From Kocuria palustris (GTDB lineage: Bacteria > Actinomycetota > Actinomycetes > Actinomycetales > Micrococcaceae), in assembly GCF_007666205.1 (NCBI RefSeq), contig NZ_VDOR01000011.1:1-64000 (forward strand): a stretch of DNA of 64,000 nt. The letters are read 5' to 3'. A program made the position numbers and the translations under genes. Below the pieces are notes generated by a model. That model did no database searches, was not told the DNA's origin, and saw only the letters and a list, made by a program, of their open reading frames with translations. Of the stretch, positions 20,547-34,285 are shown piece by piece. How positions within the stretch are numbered: position 1 is the first letter of the stretch; each line of letters starts with the position of its first letter.

Positions 20547-21173
20547 GTGGCAGAGGACAGGCAGTCCCGCTCGGCGACGCAGAGCACGAGCCGCGAGCAG
20601 GACGCGGGCGCCGCGGGCGCCCGCCGGATCCTGTCGGCGGCGGACATCGATCGGGCGCTGACCCGCATCGCCCACGAGATCCTCGAGTCGAACCGCGGTG
20701 CCCGCGACCTCGTGCTCATGGGCATCCCGCGCCGCGGCTACCCGCTCGCCCAGCGGCTGGCCGCCAAGCTCTCCGCCTTCGACGACTTCGACCCGCAGAC
20801 CGGGCTCGGCCAGCTCGACGTCACGATGTACCGCGACGACCTGCGCACGAGCGGCTCGCGGGTCCCGTGGCCCACCCGCCTCCCAGAGGACGGCATCGAC
20901 GGGCGCACCGTCGTGCTGGTCGACGACGTCCTGTACTCCGGGCGCACCATCCGCGCCGCCCTGGACGCGCTCACCGAGCTCGGCCGCCCCGAGGTCGTCC
21001 GCCTGGCCGTCCTGGTCGACCGCGGCCACCGCCAGCTGCCGATCCGCGCCGACTTCGTGGGCAAGAACCTCCCCACGTCCTCCCAGGAGCGCGTGCGCGT
21101 GCGCCTGGCGGAGATCGACGGCGCCGAGGCCGACCCGGCCGGCGAGATCGACCAGGTGGTGATCGAGGGATGA
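20547..21173 (+). CDS. pyrR: Bifunctional pyr operon regulator / uracil phosphoribosyltransferase
   Basis: PyrR senses UMP and binds pyr leader RNA; many also have weak UPRTase activity. The PRPP-binding motif [13 protein letters not shown] begins at residue 122. Other matches are [18 protein letters not shown] and the C-terminal [16 protein letters not shown]. The protein is 208 residues with an N-terminal tail of about 30. The GTG is 7 bases after GGAAGGAGG. It leads an operon in which each following gene starts within or next to the preceding stop. Confidence 0.96.
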   Translation: MAEDRQSRSATQSTSREQDAGAAGARRILSAADIDRALTRIAHEILESNRGARDLVLMGIPRRGYPLAQRLAAKLSAFDDFDPQTGLGQLDVTMYRDDLRTSGSRVPWPTRLPEDGIDGRTVVLVDDVLYSGRTIRAALDALTELGRPEVVRLAVLVDRGHRQLPIRADFVGKNLPTSSQERVRVRLAEIDGAEADPAGEIDQVVIEG

Positions 21174-22183
21174 AGCACCTGCTCTCGACCCGGGACCTCT
21201 CCCGCGACGACGCCCTCCAGATCCTCGACACCGCCGAGCGGATGGGGGAGCTGGGGCAGCAGAGCGTGCGCAAGCTGCCCGCGCTGCGCGGGCGGACCGT
21301 CGTCAACCTCTTCTTCGAGGACTCGACCCGCACGCGCATCTCGTTCGAGACGGCCGCCAAGCGCCTGTCCGCGGACGTCCTGAACTTCTCGCCCAAGGGC
21401 TCCTCGGTGTCCAAGGGGGAGTCGCTCAAGGACACCGCCCAGACGCTCATGGCCATGAACGCCGACGCCGTCGTGATCCGCCACGGCGCCTCGGGGGCCG
21501 CCCAGCAGCTGGCCACGGCCGGCTGGATCGACGCCGCCGTGCTCAACGCGGGCGACGGCACCCACGAGCACCCCACCCAGGCGCTGCTCGACGCCATGAC
21601 GCTGCGCCAGCACCGGGCCCGGCTCGCGGGCACGGATGCGACCGGCACGGATCTGGCCGGGATGCACGTGGTCATCGTCGGCGACGTCCTGCACTCCCGG
21701 GTGGTCCGCTCGAACATGTGGCTGCTGACCACGCTGGGCGCCCGCGTCACCCTGGTGGCTCCGCCCACCCTGATCCCGGTCGGGGTCGAGCACTGGCCCG
21801 CCGAGATCCGCTTCGACCTCGATGCCGCCCTGGCCGAGGGCCCCGACGCCGTGATGATGCTGCGCGTGCAGCGCGAGCGCATGCGCGCGGCCTTCTTCCC
21901 CTCCGAGGCCGAGTACGCCCGCACCTGGGGCCTGACCCACGAGCGGCTCCAGCAGCTCGACCGCGCCGGGCTCGAGACCGCGATCATGCACCCCGGGCCG
22001 ATGAACCGCGGTCTGGAGATCTCCTCCGAGGCCGCCGACTCGCCGCGCTCGACCGTGCTGCGCCAGGTCGCCAACGGCGTCTCCGTGCGCATGGCCGCGC
22101 TCTACCTGCTGCTCACCGGCGACGGGGCCGACGACGCAGCCGCCATCGACACCGCCCCTGCCAGCCCCGAGGAGACCCGATGA
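21170..22183 (+). CDS. pyrB: Aspartate carbamoyltransferase catalytic subunit
   Basis: PyrB joins carbamoyl phosphate and aspartate. The carbamoyl-phosphate site [19 protein letters not shown] and the [11 protein letters not shown] block are intact. Length is 337 residues. No pyrI regulatory subunit is present, as is normal in actinobacteria. ATGA overlaps the pyrR stop. Confidence 0.97.
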   Translation: MKHLLSTRDLSRDDALQILDTAERMGELGQQSVRKLPALRGRTVVNLFFEDSTRTRISFETAAKRLSADVLNFSPKGSSVSKGESLKDTAQTLMAMNADAVVIRHGASGAAQQLATAGWIDAAVLNAGDGTHEHPTQALLDAMTLRQHRARLAGTDATGTDLAGMHVVIVGDVLHSRVVRSNMWLLTTLGARVTLVAPPTLIPVGVEHWPAEIRFDLDAALAEGPDAVMMLRVQRERMRAAFFPSEAEYARTWGLTHERLQQLDRAGLETAIMHPGPMNRGLEISSEAADSPRSTVLRQVANGVSVRMAALYLLLTGDGADDAAAIDTAPASPEETR

Positions 22184-23571
22184 GCCCCGCCCCCGATCAC
22201 GCCGAGACCCCCGCGGGCCAGGACCCGCGCGCCGCCGGGCGCTGGCTGATCCGACGCGCCGAGCTGCTCGGGCAGCGCACCGCCGACATCCTCGTGGCCG
22301 ACGGGCGCATCGAGCGCATCGGCGAGGACCTCCGGGACGATCAGGCGCACGTCATCGAGGCCGAGGGCCAGATCGCCCTGCCGGGGCTCGTGGACATCCA
22401 CACCCATCTGCGCGAGCCGGGCCGGGAGGACGCCGAGACGGTCGAGACCGGGACCCGGGCCGCGGCCCGCGGCGGCTTCACCGCCGTGTTCGCCATGGCC
22501 AACTCCGACCCCGTGGCCGACACGGCAGGGGTCGTCGAGCAGGTCTGGGGCCTGGGCCGCGACGCCGGCTGGTCCCAGGTCCAGCCCATCGGGGCCGTGA
22601 CCGTCGGCCTGGCGGGGGAGCGGCTGTCCGAGATCGGGGCCATGGCGCAGTCGAGGGCACGGGTGCGCGTGTTCTCGGACGACGGACGGTGCGTCCACGA
22701 CCCGCTGCTCATGCGCCGGGCGCTCGAGTACGTCCGGACCTTCGACGGCGTCGTCGCCCAGCACGCCCAGGATCCCCGGCTGACCGAGGGGGCGCAGATG
22801 AACGAGGGCGCGGTCTCGGCCGATCTGGGCCTGGCCGGCTGGCCGGCCGTGGCCGAGGAGGCGATCATCGCCCGCGACGTGCTGCTCGCCCAGCACGTCG
22901 GCTCGCGCCTGCACATCTGCCACCTGTCCACCAAGGGCTCCGTCGAGCTCGTGCGCTGGGCCAAGGAGCGCGGGATCGACGTGACCGCGGAGGTCACCCC
23001 CCACCACCTGCTGCTCACCGACGAGCTCGTGCGCACGTTCGACCCCGTCTACAAGGTGAACCCGCCGCTGCGCACGGAGGAGGACGTCCAGGCCGTGCGC
23101 CGGGCCGTGGCCGACGGCACGATCGACGTCATCGGCACCGACCACGCCCCGCACCCGCGCCAGGACAAGGAGTGCGAGTGGTCGGGGGCGGCCCACGGCA
23201 TGACCGGGCTCGAGACCGCGCTGTCGATCGCCCAGCACACGCTCGTGGACACCGGGCTGATCACGTGGGCCGACGTGGCGCGGATCCTCTCCGAGACCCC
23301 GGCGCGGATCGGGGGGCTCGCCGATCAGGGGCGCCCGCTCGAGGAGGGGGAGCCGGCCAACATCGTGCTCTTCGACCCGGCGGCGCAGACCGTCGTGGAT
23401 CCCGAGGCCCACGCCAGCAAGGGCCGCAACAGCCCCTACCGGGGGCTGACCCTGCCCGGGGCCGTGCGGGCCACGCTGCTGCACGGCCACCCCGTGGTCC
23501 TCGATGGCGAGATCGCCACTCCGCATCCGGCCGCGGCGCGCAGCGCCGGTTCCGCGCACGAGAGCCGGTGA
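22180..23571 (+). CDS. pyrC: Dihydroorotase
   Basis: Class I dihydroorotase of the amidohydrolase superfamily. The metal-binding DIHTH is at 72-76 and is followed by [16 protein letters not shown]. The later [13 protein letters not shown] and GTDHAPH blocks give the remaining His and the catalytic Asp. Length is 463 residues with a short N-terminal tail. ATG overlaps the pyrB stop by 4 bases, and the next gene overlaps this stop the same way. Confidence 0.96.
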   Translation: MSPAPDHAETPAGQDPRAAGRWLIRRAELLGQRTADILVADGRIERIGEDLRDDQAHVIEAEGQIALPGLVDIHTHLREPGREDAETVETGTRAAARGGFTAVFAMANSDPVADTAGVVEQVWGLGRDAGWSQVQPIGAVTVGLAGERLSEIGAMAQSRARVRVFSDDGRCVHDPLLMRRALEYVRTFDGVVAQHAQDPRLTEGAQMNEGAVSADLGLAGWPAVAEEAIIARDVLLAQHVGSRLHICHLSTKGSVELVRWAKERGIDVTAEVTPHHLLLTDELVRTFDPVYKVNPPLRTEEDVQAVRRAVADGTIDVIGTDHAPHPRQDKECEWSGAAHGMTGLETALSIAQHTLVDTGLITWADVARILSETPARIGGLADQGRPLEEGEPANIVLFDPAAQTVVDPEAHASKGRNSPYRGLTLPGAVRATLLHGHPVVLDGEIATPHPAAARSAGSAHESR

Positions 23572-24143
23572 TCGAGGTGGACTACAGGCTGCAGACCGCC
23601 CTGATCGGGCTGCTCGTCATCGCGGTCGTGCTGATCCCGGCCGCGATCGGCTGGTCGCGCCGCCGCCGCCGCGACGAGTCCCGGGCGCCCCTGCCCGAGC
23701 TGCCGGCCGACATCGAGCAGCGCGACCCGCGCGGCCACGTCGACGGCATGTACGTCGCCACCGTGCATCACGGCAACGCGATGGACCGCGTGGTCGGCCA
23801 CGGCCTGGGCATCCGCACCCGGGCGCGGATCTTCCTCTACGAGGACGGGATCCTCTGCGACCGCGCGGGCGCCGAGCCCCTGTGGATCGCGGCCTCCCGG
23901 ATCACCGACTTCGGCACCGGCTCGGGCATGGTCGGCAAGTTCGTCGAGCCCGGCGGGCTCGTCATGGTGACCTGGAGCCACGCGGGCCAGAGCGTCGACA
24001 CGGGCTTCCGACCCCAGCAGGCCCAGGACAGGCCGCGCCTGCTCGAGGCCCTGGCCGCGTTCGGCGGGTCCTCCGCCCAGACGTCGGAGGTGCCCGGCGA
24101 GGGCATCTCCTCCACAGCGCAGAACGAGGAGACAGCTCCGTGA
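23568..24143 (+). CDS. Membrane-anchored PH-like domain protein in the pyr operon
   Basis: A 191-residue protein with one N-terminal membrane helix (residues 7-23, [17 protein letters not shown]), then Arg-rich RSRRRRR-type residues expected on the cytoplasmic side. The soluble domain that follows looks mainly beta and ends near [23 protein letters not shown]. Similar proteins between pyrC and carA in related actinobacteria are annotated as PH-like; I infer that from context and pattern. The GTG start overlaps the pyrC stop, and the carA GTG overlaps this stop. Its role in pyrimidine synthesis, if any, is unknown. Confidence 0.7.
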   Translation: MIEVDYRLQTALIGLLVIAVVLIPAAIGWSRRRRRDESRAPLPELPADIEQRDPRGHVDGMYVATVHHGNAMDRVVGHGLGIRTRARIFLYEDGILCDRAGAEPLWIAASRITDFGTGSGMVGKFVEPGGLVMVTWSHAGQSVDTGFRPQQAQDRPRLLEALAAFGGSSAQTSEVPGEGISSTAQNEETAP

Positions 24144-25371
24144 CCCATCACTCCCACACCCCGGCGGTCCTCGTGCTCGAGGACGGGCGCACCTTCCGCG
24201 GCCGCGCCTGGGGCGCCGAAGGCCGCACCCTCGGCGAGGCGGTCTTCTCGACCGGCATGACCGGCTACCAGGAGACGCTCACGGACCCGTCGTACGCCGG
24301 GCAGATCGTCGTCATGACCGCCCCGCACGTCGGCAACACCGGCACCAACCTGCAGGACGACGAGTCCCGCCGGATCTGGGTCGCCGGCTACGCCGTGCGC
24401 GACTCCTCCCGGGTGGCCTCCAACTGGCGCAGCGAGAAGACCCTGGACGACCTGCTGGCCGAGCAGGGCGTCGTGGGCATCCGCGACATCGACACCCGCG
24501 CCGTCACCCGGCACCTGCGCGATGCCGGGGCCATGCGCGCCGGCATCTTCTCCGGGCAGGCCCTGGAGGGCCGGCACGCCGACGAGCTGCTCGAGGAGGT
24601 CCGCGCGCAGCCCCCGATGGCGGGCCGGCAGCTCGCCGAGACCGTGACCGCCGAGCAGGCCTACACGGTCGAGCCGGCCGACCACGGCTGGGACGGCGAG
24701 GTCCTGGCAGACGTGGCCGCGATCGACCTCGGGCTCAAGGCCATGACGCCCACCCGCATGGCCGAGCGCGGCCTGCGGGTGCACGTGCTGCCGGCGTCGA
24801 CCACCGCGCAGCAGATCCGCGAGCTCGGCCCGGACGGCGTCTTCATGTCCAACGGGCCCGGCGACCCGGAGACGGCCGAGCCCCAGATCGAGGTCCTGCG
24901 CGACGTCCTGCGCTCGGGCACCCCGTTCTTCGGGATCTGCTTCGGCAATCAGCTGCTGGGCCGGGCCCTGGGCTTCGGCACGTACAAGCTGCCCTTCGGC
25001 CACCGCGGCATCAACCAGCCCGTGCTGGACCGCCGCACCGGGAAGGTCGAGATCACCGCGCACAACCACGGCTTCGCCGTCGACGCTCCGCTCGACGGAC
25101 CCGTCGAGGCGCCGGCCGGGGGCTTCGGCCGCGTCGAGGTCAGCCACATCGGGCTCAACGACCGGGTGGTCGAGGGGCTGAACTGCCTCGACATCCCGGC
25201 GTTCTCCGTCCAGTACCACCCCGAGGCCGCGGCCGGGCCCCACGACGCCGCCTACCTCTTCGACCGCTTCGTCGACATGCTGCGCACCCGCCGGCCCTTC
25301 ACCGGGGGCCCGGCGGGCGACGAGGCCGCGCAGACCACCCCGCACACCGCCAGCCAGGAGGCCACGAACTG

Positions 25372-25372
<1 letters not shown>
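24140..25372 (+). CDS. carA: Carbamoyl-phosphate synthase small (glutaminase) chain
   Basis: CarA hydrolyses glutamine and passes ammonia to CarB. The class I amidotransferase nucleophile is Cys267 in [12 protein letters not shown], and the His-Glu pair lies in [12 protein letters not shown]. The N-terminal CPSase_sm_chain domain begins with ALVLEDG-like [12 protein letters not shown]. Length is 410 residues. The GTG overlaps the upstream stop by 4 bases; the stop shares its last base with the carB ATG (TGATG). Confidence 0.97.
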
Positions 25373-28696
<3,324 letters not shown>

Positions 28697-28704
<8 letters not shown>

Positions 28705-29665
28705 GGCGGGGGGATCGGCAGGGGAGCCGTCGCAGCAGCCGGCCGAGGGCGCCGAGGCGCCCGGGTCGGCGGCGCGCGAGGGCTTCGGGGAGCGGGCGCG
28801 CGCGGCGATCGCCGAGCACGGCCCGCTGTGCGCGGGGATCGACGCCCACCCGTCGCTGCTCCAGGCCTGGGGACTGCCCGCGACCCCGGCGGGGCTGCTG
28901 CGCTTCTCCCTGCGGACGGTCGAGGCGCTCGAGGGGCGGGTGGCCGCGATCAAGCCGCAGGTCGCGTGGTACGAGGCCTTCGGCTCCGCGGGGATGGCCG
29001 CGCTCGAGCAGACCCTCGAGGCCTGCCGCGAGGCCGGGATCCTCGCGATCGCCGACGCCAAGCGCGGCGACATCGGCTCGACCATGGAGGCCTATGCGCG
29101 CACCTGGCTCTCCGACGACTCCGCGCTGGCCGCCGATGCCGTCACCCTGAGCCCCTATCTGGGCGCCGGTGCGCTGCGACCGGCCTTCGAGCTGGCGGAG
29201 CGCACCGGGCGCGGGACCTTCGTGCTCGCACTGACCTCCAATCCCGAGGGCGCCTCGGTCCAGCACGTCGGGGGAGGCGCCTCCGTCGCCGCCGGGGTCA
29301 GCGCCGCGGTCGCGCAGCGCAATGCCCGGGCCCTCCCAGCATCGACGCAGGTCGCACACGGCTCCGGTGCACATTGTGACGCTCAGATGACGGGATCGCA
29401 CGGACTCGTGATAGGGGCCACGACCGGGGAGGCCATCACGCGGGTCGGCGTCGACCTCCCCGCGACGGGCGGACTCGTGCTGGCGCCGGGGTACGGGGCG
29501 CAGGGCGCGACGGCCCAGGACCTGGGGCGGATGTTCTCCCAGGTCAGGGGGAGGGTCCTGGTCAACTCCTCGCGCGGGATCCTCGCTGCCGGGCCGGAGG
29601 CCTCCGGACTGCGCGAGGCCGCCGAGGCCGCGAACGCCGAGCTGCGCGGGGCCCTGGGCGCCTGA
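28697..29665 (+). CDS. pyrF: Orotidine 5'-phosphate decarboxylase, type 2 (actinobacterial)
   Basis: PyrF makes UMP from OMP. The catalytic stretch [11 protein letters not shown] has Asp120 and Lys122; VTLSPYLG and [14 protein letters not shown] are also typical. At 322 residues it is longer than usual. There is an N-terminal tail of about 30 residues and an insertion around residues 211-235, just before GLVIGATTG, whose DNA is visibly less G+C-rich than its surroundings. The GTG lies 8 bases inside the end of carB. It is the last gene of the pyr operon. Confidence 0.93.
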
Positions 29666-29857
29666 CGCGCGGCGCGCTGCGGCCGATCCCGCCGTCGGAG
29701 GAGGGGCAGGACGGGGCGTCGGCGCAGGTCGAGGGGGTGTGCCGCTATCTCCATTCCAACGAATGTGCATACAGTTGCGCGAGCGCGCCGACCTCGGTCC
29801 CGGCCGGACCACAGGTGCGCGGCGCGCGACAGCTGCCGTTCAAGGGAGGAACCGGCC
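29666..29857 (+). promoter_or_regulatory. mihF promoter region
   Basis: A relatively A+T-rich island (about 29738-29785) contains a -10-like TACAGT (29770-29775) and a small inverted repeat ATTC-caac-GAAT (about 29753-29764). It would give a leader of about 80 nt. No convincing -35 is visible. Confidence 0.4.
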
Positions 29858-30172
29858 ATGGCATTGCGCCTGCTGACAGATGAAGAGCGGGCCGCGGCTC
29901 GCGACAAGGCGACCGCGGCACGAGCGGCCCGCGCGGAGGTGAAGGCGAAGCTCAAGGACCGCAGCATCACGGTGGCCGAGATCCTCGACCGCGCGGCCGA
30001 TGACGAGGCCCTCAGCCGGATGAAGGTCTCCGACCTGCTGGAGTCCGCTCCGGGCATCGGGAAGGTCCGCTCCGCGGCCATCATGGAGGACATCGGCATC
30101 GCCAGGACCCGTCGCGTGCGGGGCCTGGGCGTGCACCAGCGCAAGGCGCTGATCGAGCAGCTCGACCGCTGA
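29858..30172 (+). CDS. mihF: Actinobacterial integration host factor (mIHF)
   Basis: A small nucleoid-associated DNA-binding protein essential in mycobacteria and unrelated to proteobacterial IHF. It has 104 residues: a basic N-terminal helix (RAARAEVKAKLKDRSITVAEIL) and a helix-two-turn-helix domain (VSDLLESAPGIGKVRSAAIMEDIGI, then RVRGLGVHQRKAL). The ATG lies 6 bases after AAGGGAGGA. Its position between pyrF and gmk is conserved in actinobacteria. Confidence 0.93.
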   Translation: MALRLLTDEERAAARDKATAARAARAEVKAKLKDRSITVAEILDRAADDEALSRMKVSDLLESAPGIGKVRSAAIMEDIGIARTRRVRGLGVHQRKALIEQLDR

Positions 30173-30240
30173 GGCGGGTGCGCTGCCGCCCGTCGTCCGA
30201 CGTGGCGCCGACGAGGCCGTGGGCGCGGAGGCCTCCGCCG

Positions 30241-30303
30241 CGACGGCGCCCCTGCCTCCCCGTGCGGGACGGAAGCGGCGCCGTCGTCGTCTGCGGGTAT
30301 CCT
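30241..30303 (+). promoter_or_regulatory. Inverted repeat and candidate gmk promoter
   Basis: CGACGGCGCC (30241-30250) and GGCGCCGTCG (30277-30286) form a perfect 10-bp stem with a 26-base loop, possibly ending mihF transcription. A -10-like TATCCT at 30298-30303 follows and could start the gmk transcript. Confidence 0.4.
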
Positions 30304-30391
30304 GGCCGCTCACCGCACGACCGGGCGGCGGATCGGGCAGGCCCGCCCGTCGGCGCCGGCCGTCGACCCGCCGAGGACCCGAGGAGCAGCA

Positions 30392-30991
30392 GTGCCGCAG
30401 GAGCAGTCCGGACCGAGCATCGCACCGGAGCACGTCACGGTGCTGGCGGGGCCCACGGCCGTGGGCAAGGGCACGGTGTCCTCCTACGTCCGGGATCACT
30501 ACCCGGACGTCTGGCTCTCGGTGTCGGCCACCACGCGGGCGCCGCGCCCGGGGGAGGAGGAGGGCGTCCACTACTACTTCGTGGACGATGCCGAGTTCCA
30601 GCGCATGGTGGACGACGGCCAGATGCTCGAATGGGCCGTCGTGCACAACCGCAGCCGCTACGGGACGCCTCGCGAGAAGGTCATGGAGGCCGTCGCCGCC
30701 GGTCGGCGCGTCCTGCTGGAGATCGACCTCGCGGGCGCGCGCCAGGTCCGGCGGTCCATGCCCGAGGCGCAGCTGGTCTTCCTGGCCCCTCCGACCTGGG
30801 ACGAGCTGGTCGCCCGGCTGACCGGCCGGGGCACCGAGAGCCCCGAGGAGCAGCGGGTGCGGCTGGAAACCGCTAGGATGGAGCTCGCCGCAGAGCCGGA
30901 GTTCGATCACACGGTCGTCAACGACCGGGTCGAGTCGGCCGCGCAGAGGCTCGTCGAGCTGATGGGGCTGGAGCCCCGCCTCGATCACTGA
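30392..30991 (+). CDS. gmk: Guanylate kinase
   Basis: Gmk phosphorylates GMP to GDP. The P-loop is GPTAVGKGT (residues 20-28), followed by [22 protein letters not shown], the GMP-binding block with its conserved Arg and Tyr residues, and the lid. Length is 199 residues. The GTG is preceded by GAGGAG. gmk then rpoZ is the usual order. Confidence 0.96.
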   Translation: MPQEQSGPSIAPEHVTVLAGPTAVGKGTVSSYVRDHYPDVWLSVSATTRAPRPGEEEGVHYYFVDDAEFQRMVDDGQMLEWAVVHNRSRYGTPREKVMEAVAAGRRVLLEIDLAGARQVRRSMPEAQLVFLAPPTWDELVARLTGRGTESPEEQRVRLETARMELAAEPEFDHTVVNDRVESAAQRLVELMGLEPRLDH

Positions 30992-31007
30992 GAGAGCCGC
31001 CGCGCCG

Positions 31008-31039
31008 GCACCGCAGACTCGGTGCGGGACCTCCCGCAC
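31008..31039 (+). other. Two competing hairpins in the rpoZ leader
   Basis: GCACCG/CGGTGC (31008-31013 with 31020-31025) and GTGCGGG/CCCGCAC (31022-31028 with 31033-31039) share bases 31022-31025, so only one can form. The second is a perfect 7-bp stem with a 4-base loop. This may be a gmk terminator or may affect rpoZ expression. Confidence 0.35.
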
Positions 31040-31122
31040 AGCACAGCGTCCGCTCGCCCAGCGCCCCGCCATCCGAGGGCATCGGCGGCGGACGGACAAC
31101 GCACAGCGTCAGGAGAATCTCC

Positions 31123-31593
31123 TTGTCCACTCATCATCAGGGCATCATCGAGCCGCCCGTCGACCGCCTGCTGACCAAGGCCGACTCCAAGTACGGGCTC
31201 GTGATCTTCTCGGCCCGCCGCGCTCGGCAGATCAATGCGTACTACTCGCAGCTGCACGAGGGCCTGTTCGAGTACGTCGGCCCGCTCGTGGACGTCCAGC
31301 CGAACGAGAAGAGCCTCTCGGTGGCCATGCGCGAGATCGACGAGAACCTCATCGAATCGACCGAGGTCGACCACGCCGGCTTCTCCGAGAACGGCCAGCT
31401 CAACACCGAGCGCGAGCTCGGCGTCGAGGACTTCTACAGCGACTACTTCGGCGAGCAGCAGGGCGGCGAGCTCGACTCCTCGATGGTCTTCTCGGAGGGC
31501 GCCGAGGACCGCGGGGCCGATCAGCTCACCCCCGAGGCGGAGGCCTCCGAGGAGCAGGCCGAGGTCCCCTCGGACGAGCCGTCCGAGAACTGA
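31123..31593 (+). CDS. rpoZ: RNA polymerase omega subunit with acidic C-terminal extension
   Basis: Omega helps fold and assemble the beta' subunit. The core is clear: [38 protein letters not shown] and [17 protein letters not shown] (about residues 6-80). Omega is normally about 85-110 residues in relatives, but this protein is 156. The last ~75 are strongly acidic (many Glu/Asp) and probably disordered. The TTG start has a good AGGAGA site 7 bases upstream. Confidence 0.93.
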   Translation: MSTHHQGIIEPPVDRLLTKADSKYGLVIFSARRARQINAYYSQLHEGLFEYVGPLVDVQPNEKSLSVAMREIDENLIESTEVDHAGFSENGQLNTERELGVEDFYSDYFGEQQGGELDSSMVFSEGAEDRGADQLTPEAEASEEQAEVPSDEPSEN

Positions 31594-31677
31594 GCCGGCG
31601 CGAGCGCCCGGCCGGCTGAGACACGACTGCGGCGCGGGCAGCGGGGCCCATACCTCACGCGGAACGGAGACCGGATC

Positions 31678-32961
31678 GTGCGCATCGTCCTGGGCATCGG
31701 CGGCGGGATCGCCGCGTACAAGTCCGCTGCGCTGTTGCGGCTGCTGAGCGAGGCCGGCCATCACGTGGTGCCCATGCCCACGCGCGCCGCCCTCGAGTTC
31801 GTCGGGGCACCCACCTGGGAGGCGCTGTCGGGGGAGCCGGTCACCACCGACGTCTTCGACCGGGTGGAGGACGTCAACCACGTGATGCAGGGCCAGCGGG
31901 CTGATCTGGTCATCGTCGCCCCGGCCACCGCCGACCTGCTGGCCAAGGCCGCCCACGGCCACGCCGACGACCTGCTCACGACCACCCTGCTGGCCACCGA
32001 GGCCCCGGTGCTCCTGGCCCCGGCCATGCACACGCAGATGTGGCAGAACCCCGCGGTGCAGGACAACGTCCTGGCGCTGCGCCGCCAGGGCCGCCACGTG
32101 CTTGAGCCGGCCTCCGGGCGGCTCACCGGAGCCGACACCGGGCCCGGTCGGCTCCCGGATCCCGAGGCGATCCGAGATGCCGCCCTGGCCCTCGTGGACG
32201 GCGGCGCGCCGGACGCGTCGACCGGTCCCGCGGCGCAGGAGCCCCCCGGAGCCGCGCCGCTGCGCGGGCTGAGCGCCGTGGTCTCCGCCGGCGGCACGCA
32301 GGAGCCCCTGGACCCGGTGCGCTTCCTGGGCAATCGCTCCTCCGGCAAGCAGGGGATCGCGGTGGCGCGGGCGCTGCGGGCCGCCGGAGCGGAGGTCGAG
32401 CTGGTGGCCGGGCACGTCGAGGCCCCGCTGCCCGACCAGGCGGAGGGGATCGGCGTGAGCCGCATCGGCACCGCCCTCGAGCTCCAGGAGGTCATGGAGG
32501 CCGCCGCGGGCCAGGCGGACGTCGTGGTCATGACCGCGGCCGTCGCGGACTTCCGCCCGGCCGAGGTCGCCGAGGCCAAGATCAAGAAGACCGACGACGA
32601 GCAGGACGCTCCCACGATCGTGCTCACCCGCAATCCCGACATCCTCCGGGGGCTCGTGCAGCACCGCGAGGAGCTGGGGCGGTCGCAGCTCATCGTGGGC
32701 TTCGCCGCCGAGACGGGAGACGGGCGGACGGACCCGCTCGAGTTCGGCCGGGCCAAGCTCGAGCGCAAGGGATGCGACCTGCTGTGCGTGAACCAGGTCG
32801 GCACCGACCTGGTCTTCGGGCAGGACACCACCCGGGTCACGATCCTGGAGGCGCCCGGTGCGGAGGGCGAGGTCGAGGACGAGATCGTCGAGGGCGCCAA
32901 GGACGATGTCGCCGCCGCGCTCGTGCGCCGGATCGCGCGACGCCTGGGACGCGGCGCCTGA
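31678..32961 (+). CDS. coaBC: Phosphopantothenoylcysteine synthetase/decarboxylase
   Basis: A bifunctional enzyme of coenzyme A synthesis. The N-terminal flavoprotein decarboxylase (CoaC) shows [37 protein letters not shown] and [12 protein letters not shown]. The CoaB ligase begins near residue 198 ([21 protein letters not shown]) and has AAVADFRP and AKIKK. Length is 427 residues. The GTG has ACGGAG upstream. The order gmk-rpoZ-coaBC-metK-priA is typical of actinobacteria. Confidence 0.95.
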   Translation: MRIVLGIGGGIAAYKSAALLRLLSEAGHHVVPMPTRAALEFVGAPTWEALSGEPVTTDVFDRVEDVNHVMQGQRADLVIVAPATADLLAKAAHGHADDLLTTTLLATEAPVLLAPAMHTQMWQNPAVQDNVLALRRQGRHVLEPASGRLTGADTGPGRLPDPEAIRDAALALVDGGAPDASTGPAAQEPPGAAPLRGLSAVVSAGGTQEPLDPVRFLGNRSSGKQGIAVARALRAAGAEVELVAGHVEAPLPDQAEGIGVSRIGTALELQEVMEAAAGQADVVVMTAAVADFRPAEVAEAKIKKTDDEQDAPTIVLTRNPDILRGLVQHREELGRSQLIVGFAAETGDGRTDPLEFGRAKLERKGCDLLCVNQVGTDLVFGQDTTRVTILEAPGAEGEVEDEIVEGAKDDVAAALVRRIARRLGRGA

Positions 32962-32989
32962 GCGGTGCTGCGTCGTCGCGGCCTGGCGG

Positions 32990-32995
32990 TACCCT
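32990..32995 (+). promoter_or_regulatory. Possible -10 box for leaderless metK mRNA
   Basis: TACCCT lies 7 bases before the metK GTG, and the GTG has no Shine-Dalgarno. This arrangement fits a transcript that begins at the start codon. Confidence 0.45.
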
Positions 32996-33002
32996 GACAG
33001 GC

Positions 33003-34259
33003 GTGACTTCGACCCCCACCTCCCCCGGCACCTCGTCCGCCAGCAGCTCCCGCCGCGCGCAGGCCCCGGGCCGCATGAGCCTGTTCACCTCGGAATCGGT
33101 GACCGAGGGCCACCCGGACAAGATCTGCGACCGGATCTCGGACTCGATCCTCGATGCCCTGATCGCCACCGACCCGCACTCCTCCGTGGCCGTGGAGACC
33201 ATGGCCACCACCGGGCTGGTCCACGTGGCCGGCGAGGTGAAGTCCGAGGCCTATGTCGAGATCCCCTCGATCGTGCGCCGCAGCATCCTGGACATCGGCT
33301 ACAACTCCTCGGTCCAGGGCTTCGACGGCAAGTACTGCGGCGTGTCCATCTCCGTGGGGGAGCAGTCCCCGGAGATCTACGAGGGCGTCTTCAACTCGCT
33401 GGAATCCCGCGAAGGGACCGCGGCGGACCCCCGCGATGCCCAGGGGGCCGGCGATCAGGGCATCATGTTCGGCTACGCCTCCAACGAGACCGACGTGCTC
33501 ATGCCCGCTCCCATCCACTACGCCCACCGGCTCTCGGAGCAGCTCACGCGGGTCCGCAAGTCTGCCGTCCTGCCGCATCTGCGTCCGGACGGCAAGACCC
33601 AGGTGACGCTGCGCTACGACGGCATCACGCCGGTGGCCGTGGACACCGTGGTGGTCTCCTCCCAGCACGCCGAGGACTACGAGCTCGAGCAGCTGCGCAG
33701 CGACATCCGCGCCTCGGTCATCGATCCGGTCCTCGAGGACTCGGGCCTGGACCTCTCCGAGCTCACGGTCATCGTCAACCCCGCCGGCGACTTCATCACC
33801 GGCGGCCCGGTCGGCGACGCGGGGCTGACCGGCCGCAAGATCATCGTGGACACCTACGGCGGCATGGCCCGGCACGGGGGCGGCGCGTTCTCCGGCAAGG
33901 ACCCGTCCAAGGTCGATCGCTCGGCGGCCTACGCCATGCGCTGGGTGGCCAAGAACATCGTGGCCGCGGGGCTGGCCGAGCGCGCCGAGGTCCAGGTGGC
34001 CTACGCGATCGGCAAGGCGCACCCGGTGGGCGTGTACGTCGACACGTTCGGGACCGAGTCCGTGGACCCGGACCGCATCGAGGCCGCGGTCGACGAGGTC
34101 TTCGACCTGCGCCCCCTGGCCATCATCGAGGACCTCGATCTCAAGCGCCCGATCTACGCCAAGACGTCGGCCGGAGGCCACTTCGGCCGCGAGGACCCGG
34201 ACTTCACGTGGGAGCGCACGGATCGCGCCGACGCCCTGCGCTCGGCGGCCGGGGCCTGA
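33003..34259 (+). CDS. metK: S-adenosylmethionine synthetase
   Basis: MetK makes SAM from methionine and ATP. Motifs: GHPDK (36-40), [12 protein letters not shown], the P-loop-like [19 protein letters not shown] and the C-terminal [13 protein letters not shown]. Length is 418 residues from the GTG. An ATG at 33075 (SLFTSES-) would remove a 24-residue Ser/Thr-rich tail. I prefer the GTG because a -10-like box is positioned for a leaderless start. Confidence 0.96.
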   Translation: MTSTPTSPGTSSASSSRRAQAPGRMSLFTSESVTEGHPDKICDRISDSILDALIATDPHSSVAVETMATTGLVHVAGEVKSEAYVEIPSIVRRSILDIGYNSSVQGFDGKYCGVSISVGEQSPEIYEGVFNSLESREGTAADPRDAQGAGDQGIMFGYASNETDVLMPAPIHYAHRLSEQLTRVRKSAVLPHLRPDGKTQVTLRYDGITPVAVDTVVVSSQHAEDYELEQLRSDIRASVIDPVLEDSGLDLSELTVIVNPAGDFITGGPVGDAGLTGRKIIVDTYGGMARHGGGAFSGKDPSKVDRSAAYAMRWVAKNIVAAGLAERAEVQVAYAIGKAHPVGVYVDTFGTESVDPDRIEAAVDEVFDLRPLAIIEDLDLKRPIYAKTSAGGHFGREDPDFTWERTDRADALRSAAGA

Positions 34260-34285
34260 GCCCGGACCCGGGTCCGGAGCGCGCC

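Noticed and set aside
30870-30875. TAGGAT box inside the end of gmk as an rpoZ promoter
   Set aside because: It lies within coding sequence about 250 bases from rpoZ with no -35 or extended -10; it cannot be told from chance.
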